A stretch of 40,906 nt of DNA from positions 1 through 40,906 of the forward strand of contig DMYW01000006.1 of assembly GCA_003482455.1 (NCBI GenBank), read 5' to 3'. Shown piece after piece: positions 33,640 through 40,906 of the stretch; positions within the stretch are counted from its first letter, which is position 1; every line of letters begins with the position of its first letter. The notes below the pieces were generated by a model. The model ran no database searches. It was given only the letters and a program-made list of their open reading frames with translations, and had not been told where the DNA came from. Made by a program: the position numbers and the translations under genes. Source of the DNA: Rheinheimera sp. Lineage in GTDB: Bacteria; Pseudomonadota; Gammaproteobacteria; Enterobacterales; Alteromonadaceae.

Positions 33640-35037
33640 ATGAAATCCTTCTATTCTGCCAGCGCCGTCGCGCTGACTGTAGCTATCGCCTGTGCGACCA
33701 CGTCAGCCCACGCGGCAGCGCCAAGTAAAAACATTGCACCAAAAAATGTCATTTTTATGATCGGTGACGGCATGGGCCCGGCCTATTTAGCGGCTTATCG
33801 TTATTACAAAGACGACGCCAGCACTAAAGCGGTCGAACCGACTATTTTTGACCAACTGTGGGTGGGCGTTGCCACGACCTATCCAGACGACCACACAGTG
33901 GTCACCGACTCTGCCGCTGCCGCAACGGCGCTGTCGACACACATCAAGACCTACAACGGTGCTATTGCAGTAGATCATGACCACAAACCACTGACCACCA
34001 TGATGGAAATTGCCAAGGGCAAAGGTATGGCAACGGGTATCGTGGCGACGGCGCAAATTAACCACGCGACGCCTGCTGCGTTTATGGCGCACAATAAAAC
34101 GCGTAAAGCCTATAACGAAATTGCCAACGACTATGTCGACAACAAGGTTGACGGCAAATTTGTCGCAGATTTAATGTTCGGCGGCGGCATTAGCTATTTC
34201 GAACGCAAAGACCGCAACCTCGCCAGCGAATTTAAAGCTGCCGGTTACCAGTATGCTAACAACTGGCAAGATTTCAAAAATATCAATAAATTACCTGCGA
34301 TGGCTCTGTTGTCGCCAGTAGGTTTCCCTAGTGCTTTAGACACCAACGTACCGCAGCCACTGGCGCAAATGACCGACAAGGCGCTGAGTCTGCTTGGCAA
34401 TAAAAAACAAGGCTTTGCCATCATGATCGAAGGCAGCCAAATCGATTGGTGTGGTCATGCCAATGACGTCGCATGTGCCATGGGTGAAATGCAAGATTTT
34501 GACAACGCTATTCGTGTTGCCAAAGCCTTTGTCGACAAACATCCAGATACCTTATTAGTGATTACCGCTGACCACGAAACGGGAGGTTTGTCACTGGGTT
34601 CGAAAGGGGTTTACGCCTGGAAACGCGATGTGATCAAAGGCGTCAAACAAACCGCCGCGACGCTTGCCAAAACGCTGGTGCAAGCATCACCTGAGCAACT
34701 AGCGAGCGTCTGGCAAGCACAAACCAGCTTAAAACTGACCGATGCCGAGTGGACAGCATTAACCGCCAACGTCGCGGCGATTAAACCTGCATTTAACGGC
34801 AAAGACTGGAGCAAAGAAGAAGACTTGTTAGAGGCGCAAGCTGAGCTGTTGGAGCCGCTGGCGAAAAACATCAAACAGTTAGTCGACCAGTACTCACAAA
34901 CCGGCTGGACCAGTGGCGCCCACACCGCTATCGATGTGCCGGTGATGGCCTACGGCGCTGGAGCCTCACAATTCGCGGGATTCCAAGACAACACGCAGAT
35001 CGCCGAAAAACTGCTGAAAATCATCGAAAAACGTTAA
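33640..35037 (+). CDS. Alkaline phosphatase, PF00245 family, exported
   Basis: Periplasmic or secreted phosphomonoesterase that releases inorganic phosphate. 465 residues: Sec signal peptide (about 1-26, ending SAHA-AAP), then the catalytic domain. Metal ligand region NVIFMIGDGMGPAY (Asp), nucleophile Ser in VVTDSAAAATALSTH (near residue 89), EGSQIDWCGHAND and TADHETGG (zinc ligands). The layout resembles the Vibrio/Bacillus-type enzymes and not closely E. coli PhoA, so the symbol is left empty. AGGA is 6 bases before the ATG. It is probably induced by phosphate starvation through the upstream Pho box. It stands in an accessory block between slp and tsaB. Confidence 0.95.
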   Translation: MKSFYSASAVALTVAIACATTSAHAAAPSKNIAPKNVIFMIGDGMGPAYLAAYRYYKDDASTKAVEPTIFDQLWVGVATTYPDDHTVVTDSAAAATALSTHIKTYNGAIAVDHDHKPLTTMMEIAKGKGMATGIVATAQINHATPAAFMAHNKTRKAYNEIANDYVDNKVDGKFVADLMFGGGISYFERKDRNLASEFKAAGYQYANNWQDFKNINKLPAMALLSPVGFPSALDTNVPQPLAQMTDKALSLLGNKKQGFAIMIEGSQIDWCGHANDVACAMGEMQDFDNAIRVAKAFVDKHPDTLLVITADHETGGLSLGSKGVYAWKRDVIKGVKQTAATLAKTLVQASPEQLASVWQAQTSLKLTDAEWTALTANVAAIKPAFNGKDWSKEEDLLEAQAELLEPLAKNIKQLVDQYSQTGWTSGAHTAIDVPVMAYGAGASQFAGFQDNTQIAEKLLKIIEKR

Positions 35038-35074
35038 GTTTGTTCGAGCACTCAACAAGCGCAAGCAGATCGCC

Positions 35075-35100
35075 AAAAGCCCCACCCGCTGGGGCTTTTT
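35075..35100 (+). terminator. Terminator after the alkaline phosphatase gene
   Basis: AAAAGCCCCA-CCCGC-TGGGGCTTTT stem-loop ending in T5, 37 bases after the stop. The 3' end of the convergent chalcone-isomerase-like gene touches it. Confidence 0.9.
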
Positions 35101-35689
35101 ATTGGCCTAGGAGTTGCCGTCTTAACGTCGGCGCTGACGTGCGCTGATCCAGCCAAATAGCCAAGAACTGCTCGGAAAACAAGGGGTCCACCACAGCACC
35201 AAGCAATTGCCGATTTAAGTAGAAATGGGCATGGCCTCGTTCATCAACAATACAACTGAGTTGATCGCCTTGTTTGACATCTCGCCAAATTTGGCGGAGC
35301 TGCTGACCCCACAGTGCCTGGCTCGGTGTCACTTCACCGAACAAATGACGCCATTGATCCAAGGTTGCTTCGACAAAATCATCACGGCTGATCTCTCGCT
35401 GGTAAGTCAGTGTCAACGAGAGCGGTTTGTTGAGCTCGACGCTTTGAAAAGAACCATCCTGCGTCTTGAGTTGGGCATCATACAGCGACCAGAACAGATA
35501 TCGAAAATGCCCCTCGCCCACGGTTTTTAATTGTGTACTGTGCTGCCATAGGATGTCGGCGGGTTCTGTTTGCCCACTCGTAGAACCGGCGACAGCCCCA
35601 AACACCGAACAATGGCAAGCCAGTACTACCAACAACCAGCGAGGTTTTCGCTTTGTTGCAGCCGGCATCGGCCAAAATGCTTTTTGCAT
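35099..35689 (-). CDS. Chalcone isomerase-like exported protein
   Basis: 196 residues with a basic N-terminus and hydrophobic segment (KRKPRWLLVVLACHCSVFGAVAG) suggesting export. The mature domain has the bacterial chalcone-isomerase-like pattern: TVGEGHFRYLFWSLYDAQLKT, LSLTLTYQREISRDDFVEATLDQW, and VKQGDQLSCIVDERGHAHFYLN. Bacterial members are not known to act on chalcones; many sit in clusters with DUF2878, SDR and cyclopropane/furan-fatty-acid genes. Start ATG 35689 overlaps the DUF2878 stop (TGATG) and has an excellent AAGGAGG Shine-Dalgarno sequence. Confidence 0.85.
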   Translation of the reverse strand: MQKAFWPMPAATKRKPRWLLVVLACHCSVFGAVAGSTSGQTEPADILWQHSTQLKTVGEGHFRYLFWSLYDAQLKTQDGSFQSVELNKPLSLTLTYQREISRDDFVEATLDQWRHLFGEVTPSQALWGQQLRQIWRDVKQGDQLSCIVDERGHAHFYLNRQLLGAVVDPLFSEQFLAIWLDQRTSAPTLRRQLLGQ

Positions 35690-36204
35690 CACACCTCCTT
35701 TAGCACAGTCGCGCGGCCAAGCTGCCACTGGCTAAATGCCAATAAACAAAACCAAAGCGGCCCCAGCACATAGATGGCGTAGCCACTGACGACAATATCA
35801 TTGCCTAGAGCGGCACCGCCGACATAGGCAAACGGCACCAGCGACGCAAACAACACCAGCGCCACGCCCTTGCCAAACCAATGCACAAAACACCAATGCC
35901 AGGCTGTGGCAAACCAGCCCCAAACGACGGCGTAATACCAAGGTGTTGCATCTTGAAACGACAACCAACCGACGGCTAACAATAAAAAATCAGCGCTTAA
36001 CCCCACCACGGAGAGCAGCAGGATGGCCTGCAGTTGCACGGTTTTGCCTGCGGCCACCAAGCGCCACCACAGCCACAACATGACGCAGACGACGGGAAGC
36101 GCCGCCATGTTTTGCCACAGCACAAGCGAGAACCACCCCGCTTTAAACAACAAGGCGCGAGTCCATAGCGGCCAACGCATTGGCTGGGATAACAGGGCAT
36201 TCAT
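35689..36204 (-). CDS. DUF2878 membrane protein
   Basis: 171 residues with about five hydrophobic segments and many Trp/aromatic residues (FKAGWFSLVLWQNMAALPVV, YAVVWGWFATAWHWCFVHWFGKG). This matches DUF2878, a small membrane family commonly encoded next to chalcone-isomerase-like and SDR genes in marine Gammaproteobacteria. Function unknown. ATG 36204 overlaps the SDR stop (ATGA); the longer frame to 36306 is rejected because it runs inside the SDR gene. Confidence 0.85.
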   Translation of the reverse strand: MNALLSQPMRWPLWTRALLFKAGWFSLVLWQNMAALPVVCVMLWLWWRLVAAGKTVQLQAILLLSVVGLSADFLLLAVGWLSFQDATPWYYAVVWGWFATAWHWCFVHWFGKGVALVLFASLVPFAYVGGAALGNDIVVSGYAIYVLGPLWFCLLAFSQWQLGRATVLKEV

Positions 36205-36965
36205 CGGCTCGCTCCAGCCAGTTTGGCCGCCACTTTTTGCCGAATGCGGTACGGCAAAAGTCGCAGTAAATTTAGGCTTGCAACCAAGCGTCGCGGAAAT
36301 CGACATCGCAGCTGACGCTGTGTGATAGCGGTGGTCATCCGGGCTGCGGCATCGTCAGCCGTCAATAAAAATGGCATGTCGAAGTTGTTCTGCGCAGTCA
36401 AAGGTGTGTCGACAAAGCCGGGTTCAATCAGCAACACATGGAGCCATGGCAGGTCGACGCGCAAACTATCGGCGTAATAACTCAACGCGGCTTTACTGGC
36501 ACCATAGGCCTGATTGCGACTAAATGGGAACAGGTGCGCCAAGCTACTGACGATGGCAACTTGTGGCTGCGCTGATTGCTGTAACAGAGGTTGGAACGCC
36601 GCGACCATCGCCACTTGGGCATGGAAATTCAGCTGCATCACCCGCTCAAACAGCGCAAGGTCAGGCGCAGCCGCATCGACATACTCGCAAGTGCCCGCGT
36701 TGAGCACCAAGGTATCTAAGCGGGCAAAGCGTTGCTGGACCATAGCGACCGCGGCAGCAATGTGGGCAGACTCGGTAATGTCTAACACAACAGGAAGAAT
36801 GCGTCCTTGCGCCTGCGGCTCTTCCGCCAATTGCCATAAAGCACCTTGATTGCGGGCACAGGCCACGACCCAATGACCGGCAGCGGCAAGTTTCAGCGCC
36901 AGCGCTCGGCCCAGCCCGCTGCTGGCACCGGTTACCAGCGTTACTGTCGTTCGATCGGCGGTCAT
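36201..36965 (-). CDS. Short-chain dehydrogenase/reductase
   Basis: 254 residues, classical SDR fold. NAD(P)-binding TGASSGLGRALALKLA near 13-28 with an Arg in CARN favouring NADPH; NAGT motif; catalytic Ser in SSLAHLFPF and YGASK with Tyr and Lys near 154-158. A PGFVDTPLT segment follows. First gene of an overlapping SDR-DUF2878-chalcone-isomerase-like operon, so it probably reduces or oxidises a lipid-type intermediate, though the substrate is unknown. Confidence 0.93.
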   Translation of the reverse strand: MTADRTTVTLVTGASSGLGRALALKLAAAGHWVVACARNQGALWQLAEEPQAQGRILPVVLDITESAHIAAAVAMVQQRFARLDTLVLNAGTCEYVDAAAPDLALFERVMQLNFHAQVAMVAAFQPLLQQSAQPQVAIVSSLAHLFPFSRNQAYGASKAALSYYADSLRVDLPWLHVLLIEPGFVDTPLTAQNNFDMPFLLTADDAAARMTTAITQRQLRCRFPRRLVASLNLLRLLPYRIRQKVAAKLAGASR

Positions 36966-37030
36966 CCGTTGGTCTCCACATCACAAAACTACTGATGATT
37001 ACGCCAACGTAGACGATTTGGATCTCTGGA

Positions 37031-37984
37031 TTATTGCTTCAGCTGCGCCTGCAACTGCGCCTTGAATTGTCGTGACCTTGTATCGCCAAGCTGTTCGAGT
37101 AACCAGCTCGTTTCCAGCCATAACGCACGACTGTTATGCAGATAATTCAATCCGCTTCTGCTTTGATAAAGCGGCTGTTGCGGCGGCAAGCTGGCTTGAC
37201 TTAACCACAGCTGCCACTCTTGCTCGGTAATTTCCGTGCGCTGTAGCAGATAAACCAAAGCTCGGGCTAACCGCGCAGGTTCGCCGTCAGTGTATGCATG
37301 GTGTTGCGGCATCAAATGAATCGTCAGCGCATCTCGAAGTTTAAGTAACTCTAAACGGCCTATCGCCGAGTTTAACGCCAATTGCATCACCGCATCTGCC
37401 GCATGGGCAATGCCGTGACGCCAACCGACCTTGGCATCAAATCCGCGAAGATCAGTCAATTGCCGTAAAAAGTCAGCCACTGTTTGCACGAGCTGCTGGC
37501 GCTGCCGCGCCGTCAAATAGGGTTTGACTCGGTCGAGCCGCGCCAACTCAGAAAGTAGCAACATGGCAAAAGGACGATAGACTTGGTTGGTATCGTCAAC
37601 ACCTGCGCTAAGGTCTTGTTGCATCGTTTGCAACAGCTGCAGCGCGCTTGTAGGGTCAACGACACCGCTGCGTAACCAATGGCTATACGCAGTAAACGCC
37701 ACGTCATCACGGATCTGCGGATCGGATTCCGCCAAACAAAAGCGCAGCTGCTGCCACAACACGGCTTGTTCTGCCGCTGTGACTTGGAATTGCTTGGCAG
37801 GTAATGTCAACAAACGCGCTTTGCTCCAGCCATGCTCGTAACAGCCGTCGCTGTTTATCGACGGCGTTTGTTGCGCGGTTGCGGTTGCGGTTGCGGTTGC
37901 GCTTACAAGTGCAGCGCAGACACCAGCAAATAGGCCACTGCAAGTGATGAATCGAGCTGGTGTAAAAGTGAAGTTGAACATCAT
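37031..37984 (-). CDS. DUF2785-family exported protein
   Basis: 317 residues. N-terminal signal peptide (FITCSGLFAGVCAALVSATA) followed by a Thr-Ala repeat encoded by a hexanucleotide repeat, then a helical domain with YRPFAMLLLSELARLDRVKPYL, LRGFDAKVGWRHGIAHAADAVMQLAL and YTDGEPARLARALVYLLQR. These patterns match DUF2785, an alpha-solenoid-like family of unknown function. Two adjacent ATGs begin the frame. It is separate from the SDR operon by 65 bases without a clear terminator, so cotranscription is possible. Confidence 0.8.
   Translation of the reverse strand: MMFNFTFTPARFITCSGLFAGVCAALVSATATATATAQQTPSINSDGCYEHGWSKARLLTLPAKQFQVTAAEQAVLWQQLRFCLAESDPQIRDDVAFTAYSHWLRSGVVDPTSALQLLQTMQQDLSAGVDDTNQVYRPFAMLLLSELARLDRVKPYLTARQRQQLVQTVADFLRQLTDLRGFDAKVGWRHGIAHAADAVMQLALNSAIGRLELLKLRDALTIHLMPQHHAYTDGEPARLARALVYLLQRTEITEQEWQLWLSQASLPPQQPLYQSRSGLNYLHNSRALWLETSWLLEQLGDTRSRQFKAQLQAQLKQ
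37875..37900. repeat. In-frame hexanucleotide repeat in the signal-peptide region of the DUF2785 gene
   Basis: Four perfect copies of GCGGTT plus a partial GC. On the coding strand it encodes alternating Ala-Thr residues just after the signal peptide core. Copy-number change would alter length by two residues without shifting frame. Confidence 0.9.
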
Positions 37985-38112
37985 AGCGCCCCGCCAGAAA
38001 CGAATATCCTAGCGATACCAAAGCGCAGCATCACATGCGAGCGACTTGCGACTAATGGAAACTTATTGCAGGTAGCAGGTAACAGAACTTCAAATTCAGG
38101 GCAATCCAGCTG

Positions 38113-38409
38113 TTAGGCGTAAAGGTCGACCGAAAACAACTGTTGTAGCTGCTCACGTTGGCTGTGGCGGGCGGTTTGTTGGTAAGCCAAAATAGCTCTT
38201 TGTTGTTTTTGATCCGGTTGATCGTAATTAGTGCGGCGAGATTGACCGGCGTCGAGCTCCGCTAGCACATCAGCTGACACCACAATACCTTGCCCTTGCG
38301 GTTGCACCAACGCTGGCGCTTGGGTCGCACTGGTGGTGCGAGCCGAACGCTCTGGCGTTGTACTGACCGCCGAACTTCGGCGAATGTCTTGGCTGATGAT
38401 CACGCTCAC
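38113..38409 (-). CDS. Small hypothetical protein
   Basis: 98 residues, soluble, no Cys and no membrane segment. N-terminal 40 residues are low-complexity (Ser/Thr/Arg/Gln); the C-terminal half (YDQPDQKQQRAILAYQQTARHSQREQLQQLFSVDLYA) is helical and ends in a SVDLYA motif that looks conserved in similar small proteins of this group. I do not recognise a named family. A strong leftward promoter about 150 bases upstream supports it as a real gene with a long leader. Confidence 0.65.
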   Translation of the reverse strand: MSVIISQDIRRSSAVSTTPERSARTTSATQAPALVQPQGQGIVVSADVLAELDAGQSRRTNYDQPDQKQQRAILAYQQTARHSQREQLQQLFSVDLYA

Positions 38410-38536
38410 GCGCGGCCCCTTCTAAGCAAATGTATAACGTAGCAAGCCGATTGGCTCTGAAAGCTTTAGCAGATGTTGCGCATTTCAACGACACACGGCT
38501 TTCATGTTGAACCAACACGGTGTCGCCCCAACACAG

Positions 38537-38555
38537 TGTCTGCCTGACGCAGACA
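38537..38555 (-). promoter_or_regulatory. Hairpin at the 5' end of the small protein's leader
   Basis: TGTCTGC-CTGAC-GCAGACA, a perfect 7-pair stem, begins within a few bases of the predicted transcription start. A second small inverted repeat (GTGT/ACAC) follows within the leader. Function unknown; it could stabilise the message or be part of a regulatory leader. Confidence 0.4.
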
Positions 38556-38563
38556 TTGCTTTT

Positions 38564-38591
38564 ATTATAATCATTTTTCTCGATTTGCCAA
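38564..38591 (-). promoter_or_regulatory. Promoter of the small hypothetical gene
   Basis: On the leftward strand TTGGCA (38586-38591) and perfect TATAAT (38564-38569) are 16 bases apart. The predicted start of transcription is near 38557, giving a leader of roughly 150 bases before the ATG at 38409. Confidence 0.65.
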
Positions 38592-38628
38592 CCCGCTAAA
38601 CACTTAGTGCCACAAGGCTTGCAGCCAC

Positions 38629-38659
38629 AAAAAAACGGCAAAAATTTGCCGCTTTTTTT
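38629..38659 (-). terminator. Terminator after tsaB
   Basis: CGGCAAA-AA-TTTGCCG stem with a T tract in both directions; it lies 23 bases past the tsaB stop. Confidence 0.9.
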
Positions 38660-38681
38660 AGGTGATTTGCGACTAGCCGCA

Positions 38682-39389
38682 TTAACGCCCTGGTAGTTTT
38701 TGCCAGGTCACTTCATCGCGCACGTACACGGGTTCAGCCAACTCGGCCGCGACAAACTGACCTTGCTGCATCGCCACAGCCGCAAATGGCAGCATATCTT
38801 GCGCCGATGGCAACAACACCTGAGCACTGTGCTGTAGGCGCGGTTGCCAGCCGATAAAGGCATCGCGATAAGTGACAAGGCCCGTGCCCACGGCCCACGC
38901 ATCGGCGCTAAGCTGCAGCGTTGGCAAGGCGCTTGGTTTGAGCGCTTGTTCTGGCGAAACAGCCGTCATCAAGCCATGCCACGGCGACGTAGTGTCTGTC
39001 AGTTGGGCAAATTGGGCAATATACACTTCGCTCATCCGCGCATCGATAGCCGCCACCACTTGTTGCGCCTGATGCAGTCGTGCCGCCGCTTGTGCCATTG
39101 CCAGCAAGGTCGACACGCCGTACACCGGCAGATCGGCACCAAATGCCAAGCCTTGTACCACACCAACACCAATCCGCACGCCGGTAAAACTGCCGGGACC
39201 ACGACCAAACACCAAGCCATCGAGCTGGGATAACTGCACACCCGCTTGGCTTAAAAGTTGTTGCACCATTGGCAAAATACGTTTGCTGTGTTGTTGTGGG
39301 CAAACTTCGTCCAGCGTCAACACCTGACCATCGAGGCTAAGCGCCACCGAACAGGCTTCGGTGGCTGTATCTAAAGCTAAAAACTTCAC
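38682..39389 (-). CDS. tsaB: tRNA threonylcarbamoyladenosine biosynthesis protein TsaB
   Basis: Partner of TsaD and TsaE in transfer of the threonylcarbamoyl group to A37 of ANN-decoding tRNAs. 235 residues (E. coli 231). N-terminal ASKHA-like LALDTATEACSVALSLDG, then ILPMVQQLLSQAGVQLSQLDGLVFGRGPGSFTGVRIGVGVVQGLA, the TsaB signature near residues 37-80. It starts with GTG 39387-39389, overlapping the yoaA stop by four bases (GTGA), so translation is coupled. The yoaA-tsaB order is also that of E. coli. Confidence 0.97.
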   Translation of the reverse strand: MKFLALDTATEACSVALSLDGQVLTLDEVCPQQHSKRILPMVQQLLSQAGVQLSQLDGLVFGRGPGSFTGVRIGVGVVQGLAFGADLPVYGVSTLLAMAQAAARLHQAQQVVAAIDARMSEVYIAQFAQLTDTTSPWHGLMTAVSPEQALKPSALPTLQLSADAWAVGTGLVTYRDAFIGWQPRLQHSAQVLLPSAQDMLPFAAVAMQQGQFVAAELAEPVYVRDEVTWQKLPGR

Positions 39390-40906
39390 GTCGGACTCCC
39401 GGCATGCATTTGTTGTAAAAATTCGATCGCTTGCTTGGCATCACGCGTGCGACGCATCGGCGGCAGCGACTTTAAAAACACTTCGCCATACGGCCGTGTC
39501 ACCAAACGATTGTCGGCGATCACTAGCACGCCTTGGTCGGTGACATCACGAATCAGCCGCCCTACCCCTTGTTTTAAGGTGATCACCGCTTGCGGCAATT
39601 GTACGGCTGCAAAAGGATCAACGCCTTGTTGTTTGGCTTCTTCCACGCGCGCTTGCAGCAGCGGTTCATCCGGCGACGCAAAAGGTAATTTGTCGATGAT
39701 CACGCAGCTAAGCGTATCGCCGCGTACATCGACCCCTTCCCAAAACGAACCTGTACCCAGCAACACCGCATGCTTGAGCTCGACAAATTGTTCTAGTAAT
39801 AAGCGCTTACTGGTGGTGCCTTGTACCAGTAACGGCAAATTAGTGTGATTGGGTAATTCGTTGGCCATCCACTGCAGCATGCGATGGCTGGTAAACAGGA
39901 AAAAACAGCGGCCTTGGTTTTGTTCAATAAGCGGCAGCGCCAACTGCAACAAGGCGGCGCCGAATTGTTTGTCAGTTGGCTCTGGAATATAACGCGGCAC
40001 CAACAACAAGGATTGTGTGGCATAGTCAAACGGGCTATCGAGTTGCAAGGTTTTGGCACTGTGCAGGCCCATTTCACGGGTAAAATGCGCAAAGCCACCA
40101 TCGACTGACAAGGTCGCCGAGGTAAACACCCAGCTGCGCGGCACATCGGCCACCACGGCGGCAAATTTATCGGCGATCGACAGCGGTGTGTAATGCAAAC
40201 TGATCTGGCGTTTGGTGGTTTCATACCAAAAACTAATGCCAGAGCGCTCGACATCCAGCAGCTTTTCTAGCCGGCTTTTTAGCTGCGCCATTCGCTCATA
40301 ACAGTGATCGACCTGATCGGAGCGACCCAAACTACTTTTTAAAATTTGATACGTCATCTGCATTACGTCGCCGATGCGACTGAGCGCCAGCTTTTGATCT
40401 GGCCTTTGATACAAATCGCGCCAGTTGCCTTTTTGTGGATCTTCCGGCAACAACAGCCGCCAGTCTTTGACTAAGGTCGCTAATTTGTCAGCGGTTTTGG
40501 CTAGCTGCGGATGGTCACGCAGTTCGGTTTTGCAGGCCATATCGATGTCGCGACATAAATCGAGCAAAATGCCACTGGAAAAGGTCTCGCCAAAATAATC
40601 GCTCGCGATATCCGGGATTTGATGCGCTTCGTCAAACACCACCACGTCCATTGCCGGCAGTAACTCACCAAAGCCGGTGTCTTTCAGCGCCATATCGGCG
40701 AAAAACAAATGATGGTTGACCACCACCAAATCGGCGTTCATGGCTTTTTTACGTGCTTTCAGCAAATAACATTCGTCAAAATCGGGGCAGTCTTTCCCCA
40801 GACAATTGTCGGTGGTGGACGTGACATACGGCAGCGCTTTGGAATCTTCTGGAATGTAAGTCAACTCACCGATATCACCGGTTTGCGTCTCGGAGGCCCA
40901 CTTTTT
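39386..40906 (-). CDS. yoaA: ATP-dependent DNA helicase YoaA (DinG/XPD family), 5' end outside window
   Basis: XPD-like 5'-3' helicase that works with the clamp-loader chi subunit in repair of stalled forks in E. coli. The visible 506 residues begin upstream of the first in-frame start, because the frame is open to the right edge (residues KWASETQTGDIGELTYIPED). Motif II DEAH is in VVFDEAHQIPD; an NCLGKDCPDFDEC segment carries Cys ligands of the 4Fe-4S cluster, with one expected Cys upstream, outside the window. Helicase domain 2 has LLGTGSFWEGVDVRG and motif VI LKQGVGRLIRD. Walker A lies outside the window. Confidence 0.95.
   Translation of the reverse strand, partial: KKWASETQTGDIGELTYIPEDSKALPYVTSTTDNCLGKDCPDFDECYLLKARKKAMNADLVVVNHHLFFADMALKDTGFGELLPAMDVVVFDEAHQIPDIASDYFGETFSSGILLDLCRDIDMACKTELRDHPQLAKTADKLATLVKDWRLLLPEDPQKGNWRDLYQRPDQKLALSRIGDVMQMTYQILKSSLGRSDQVDHCYERMAQLKSRLEKLLDVERSGISFWYETTKRQISLHYTPLSIADKFAAVVADVPRSWVFTSATLSVDGGFAHFTREMGLHSAKTLQLDSPFDYATQSLLLVPRYIPEPTDKQFGAALLQLALPLIEQNQGRCFFLFTSHRMLQWMANELPNHTNLPLLVQGTTSKRLLLEQFVELKHAVLLGTGSFWEGVDVRGDTLSCVIIDKLPFASPDEPLLQARVEEAKQQGVDPFAAVQLPQAVITLKQGVGRLIRDVTDQGVLVIADNRLVTRPYGEVFLKSLPPMRRTRDAKQAIEFLQQMHAGSPT

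Noticed and set aside
1..40906. Prophage, insertion sequence, CRISPR array or toxin-antitoxin system
   Set aside because: No integrase, transposase, repeat-spacer array or recognisable small toxin/antitoxin pair was found on either strand.

Overview
The window is gammaproteobacterial chromosome. Protein sequence and gene order best fit the Alteromonadales/Rheinheimera-like group. This rests on close resemblance to E. coli and Shewanella housekeeping proteins, an SMC rather than a MukB condensin, and several E. coli-like neighbourhoods: gltX beside a tRNA-Val(UAC) array, zipA/ligA/cysZ, serA/rpiA, minCDE with ycgL/ycgN, and yoaA-tsaB-slp-fadD-rnd. The genus is an inference. No prophage, insertion sequence or CRISPR array was seen.

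Layout. 1-1259: 3' part of a DUF4397-like secreted protein. 1389-4595: Ca2+/Na+ antiporter, rpiA and serA. 4743-6102: two overlapping genes, a methyl-accepting-chemotaxis-like helical protein and a stand-alone di-iron ODP (flavodiiron-type beta-lactamase fold) protein, preceded by a near-consensus FNR box. 6214-8200: gltX facing away from a promoter and four tRNA-Val genes. 8480-11001: an unknown lipoprotein and, divergently, a receiver-TPR protein whose phospho-acceptor aspartate is alanine. 10998-20518: a leftward block yfeZ-like, ligA, unknown membrane-anchored protein, M28 aminopeptidase, zipA, smc. 20664-22544: cysZ and a long Sua5-type threonylcarbamoyl-AMP synthase.

22637-25863: a leftward operon ycgL, mltB-like, FAH hydrolase, ycgN, mscS-like, with overlapping or closely spaced genes. 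26033-27825: minCDE. 27914-33276: leftward slp, exported methyltransferase-like protein, alpha/beta hydrolase, fadD, rnd. 33640-35037: alkaline phosphatase behind a good PhoB box and -10. 35099-36965: leftward SDR, DUF2878 and chalcone-isomerase-like operon. 37031-38409: DUF2785 protein and a small conserved-looking protein with a long leader. 38682-40906: tsaB and the helicase yoaA, which runs off the right edge.

Most genes are core cell functions: division-site selection (MinCDE, ZipA), chromosome organisation and repair (SMC, LigA, YoaA), tRNA supply and t6A modification (GltX, tRNA-Val, TsaB, Sua5), and envelope and metabolic functions. The most unusual content is the FNR-box/chemoreceptor-like/ODP module, the receiver-TPR protein lacking the usual phospho-acceptor, the predicted Pho-regulated phosphatase, the exported methyltransferase fold, and accessory genes inserted between zipA and ligA and between slp and tsaB.
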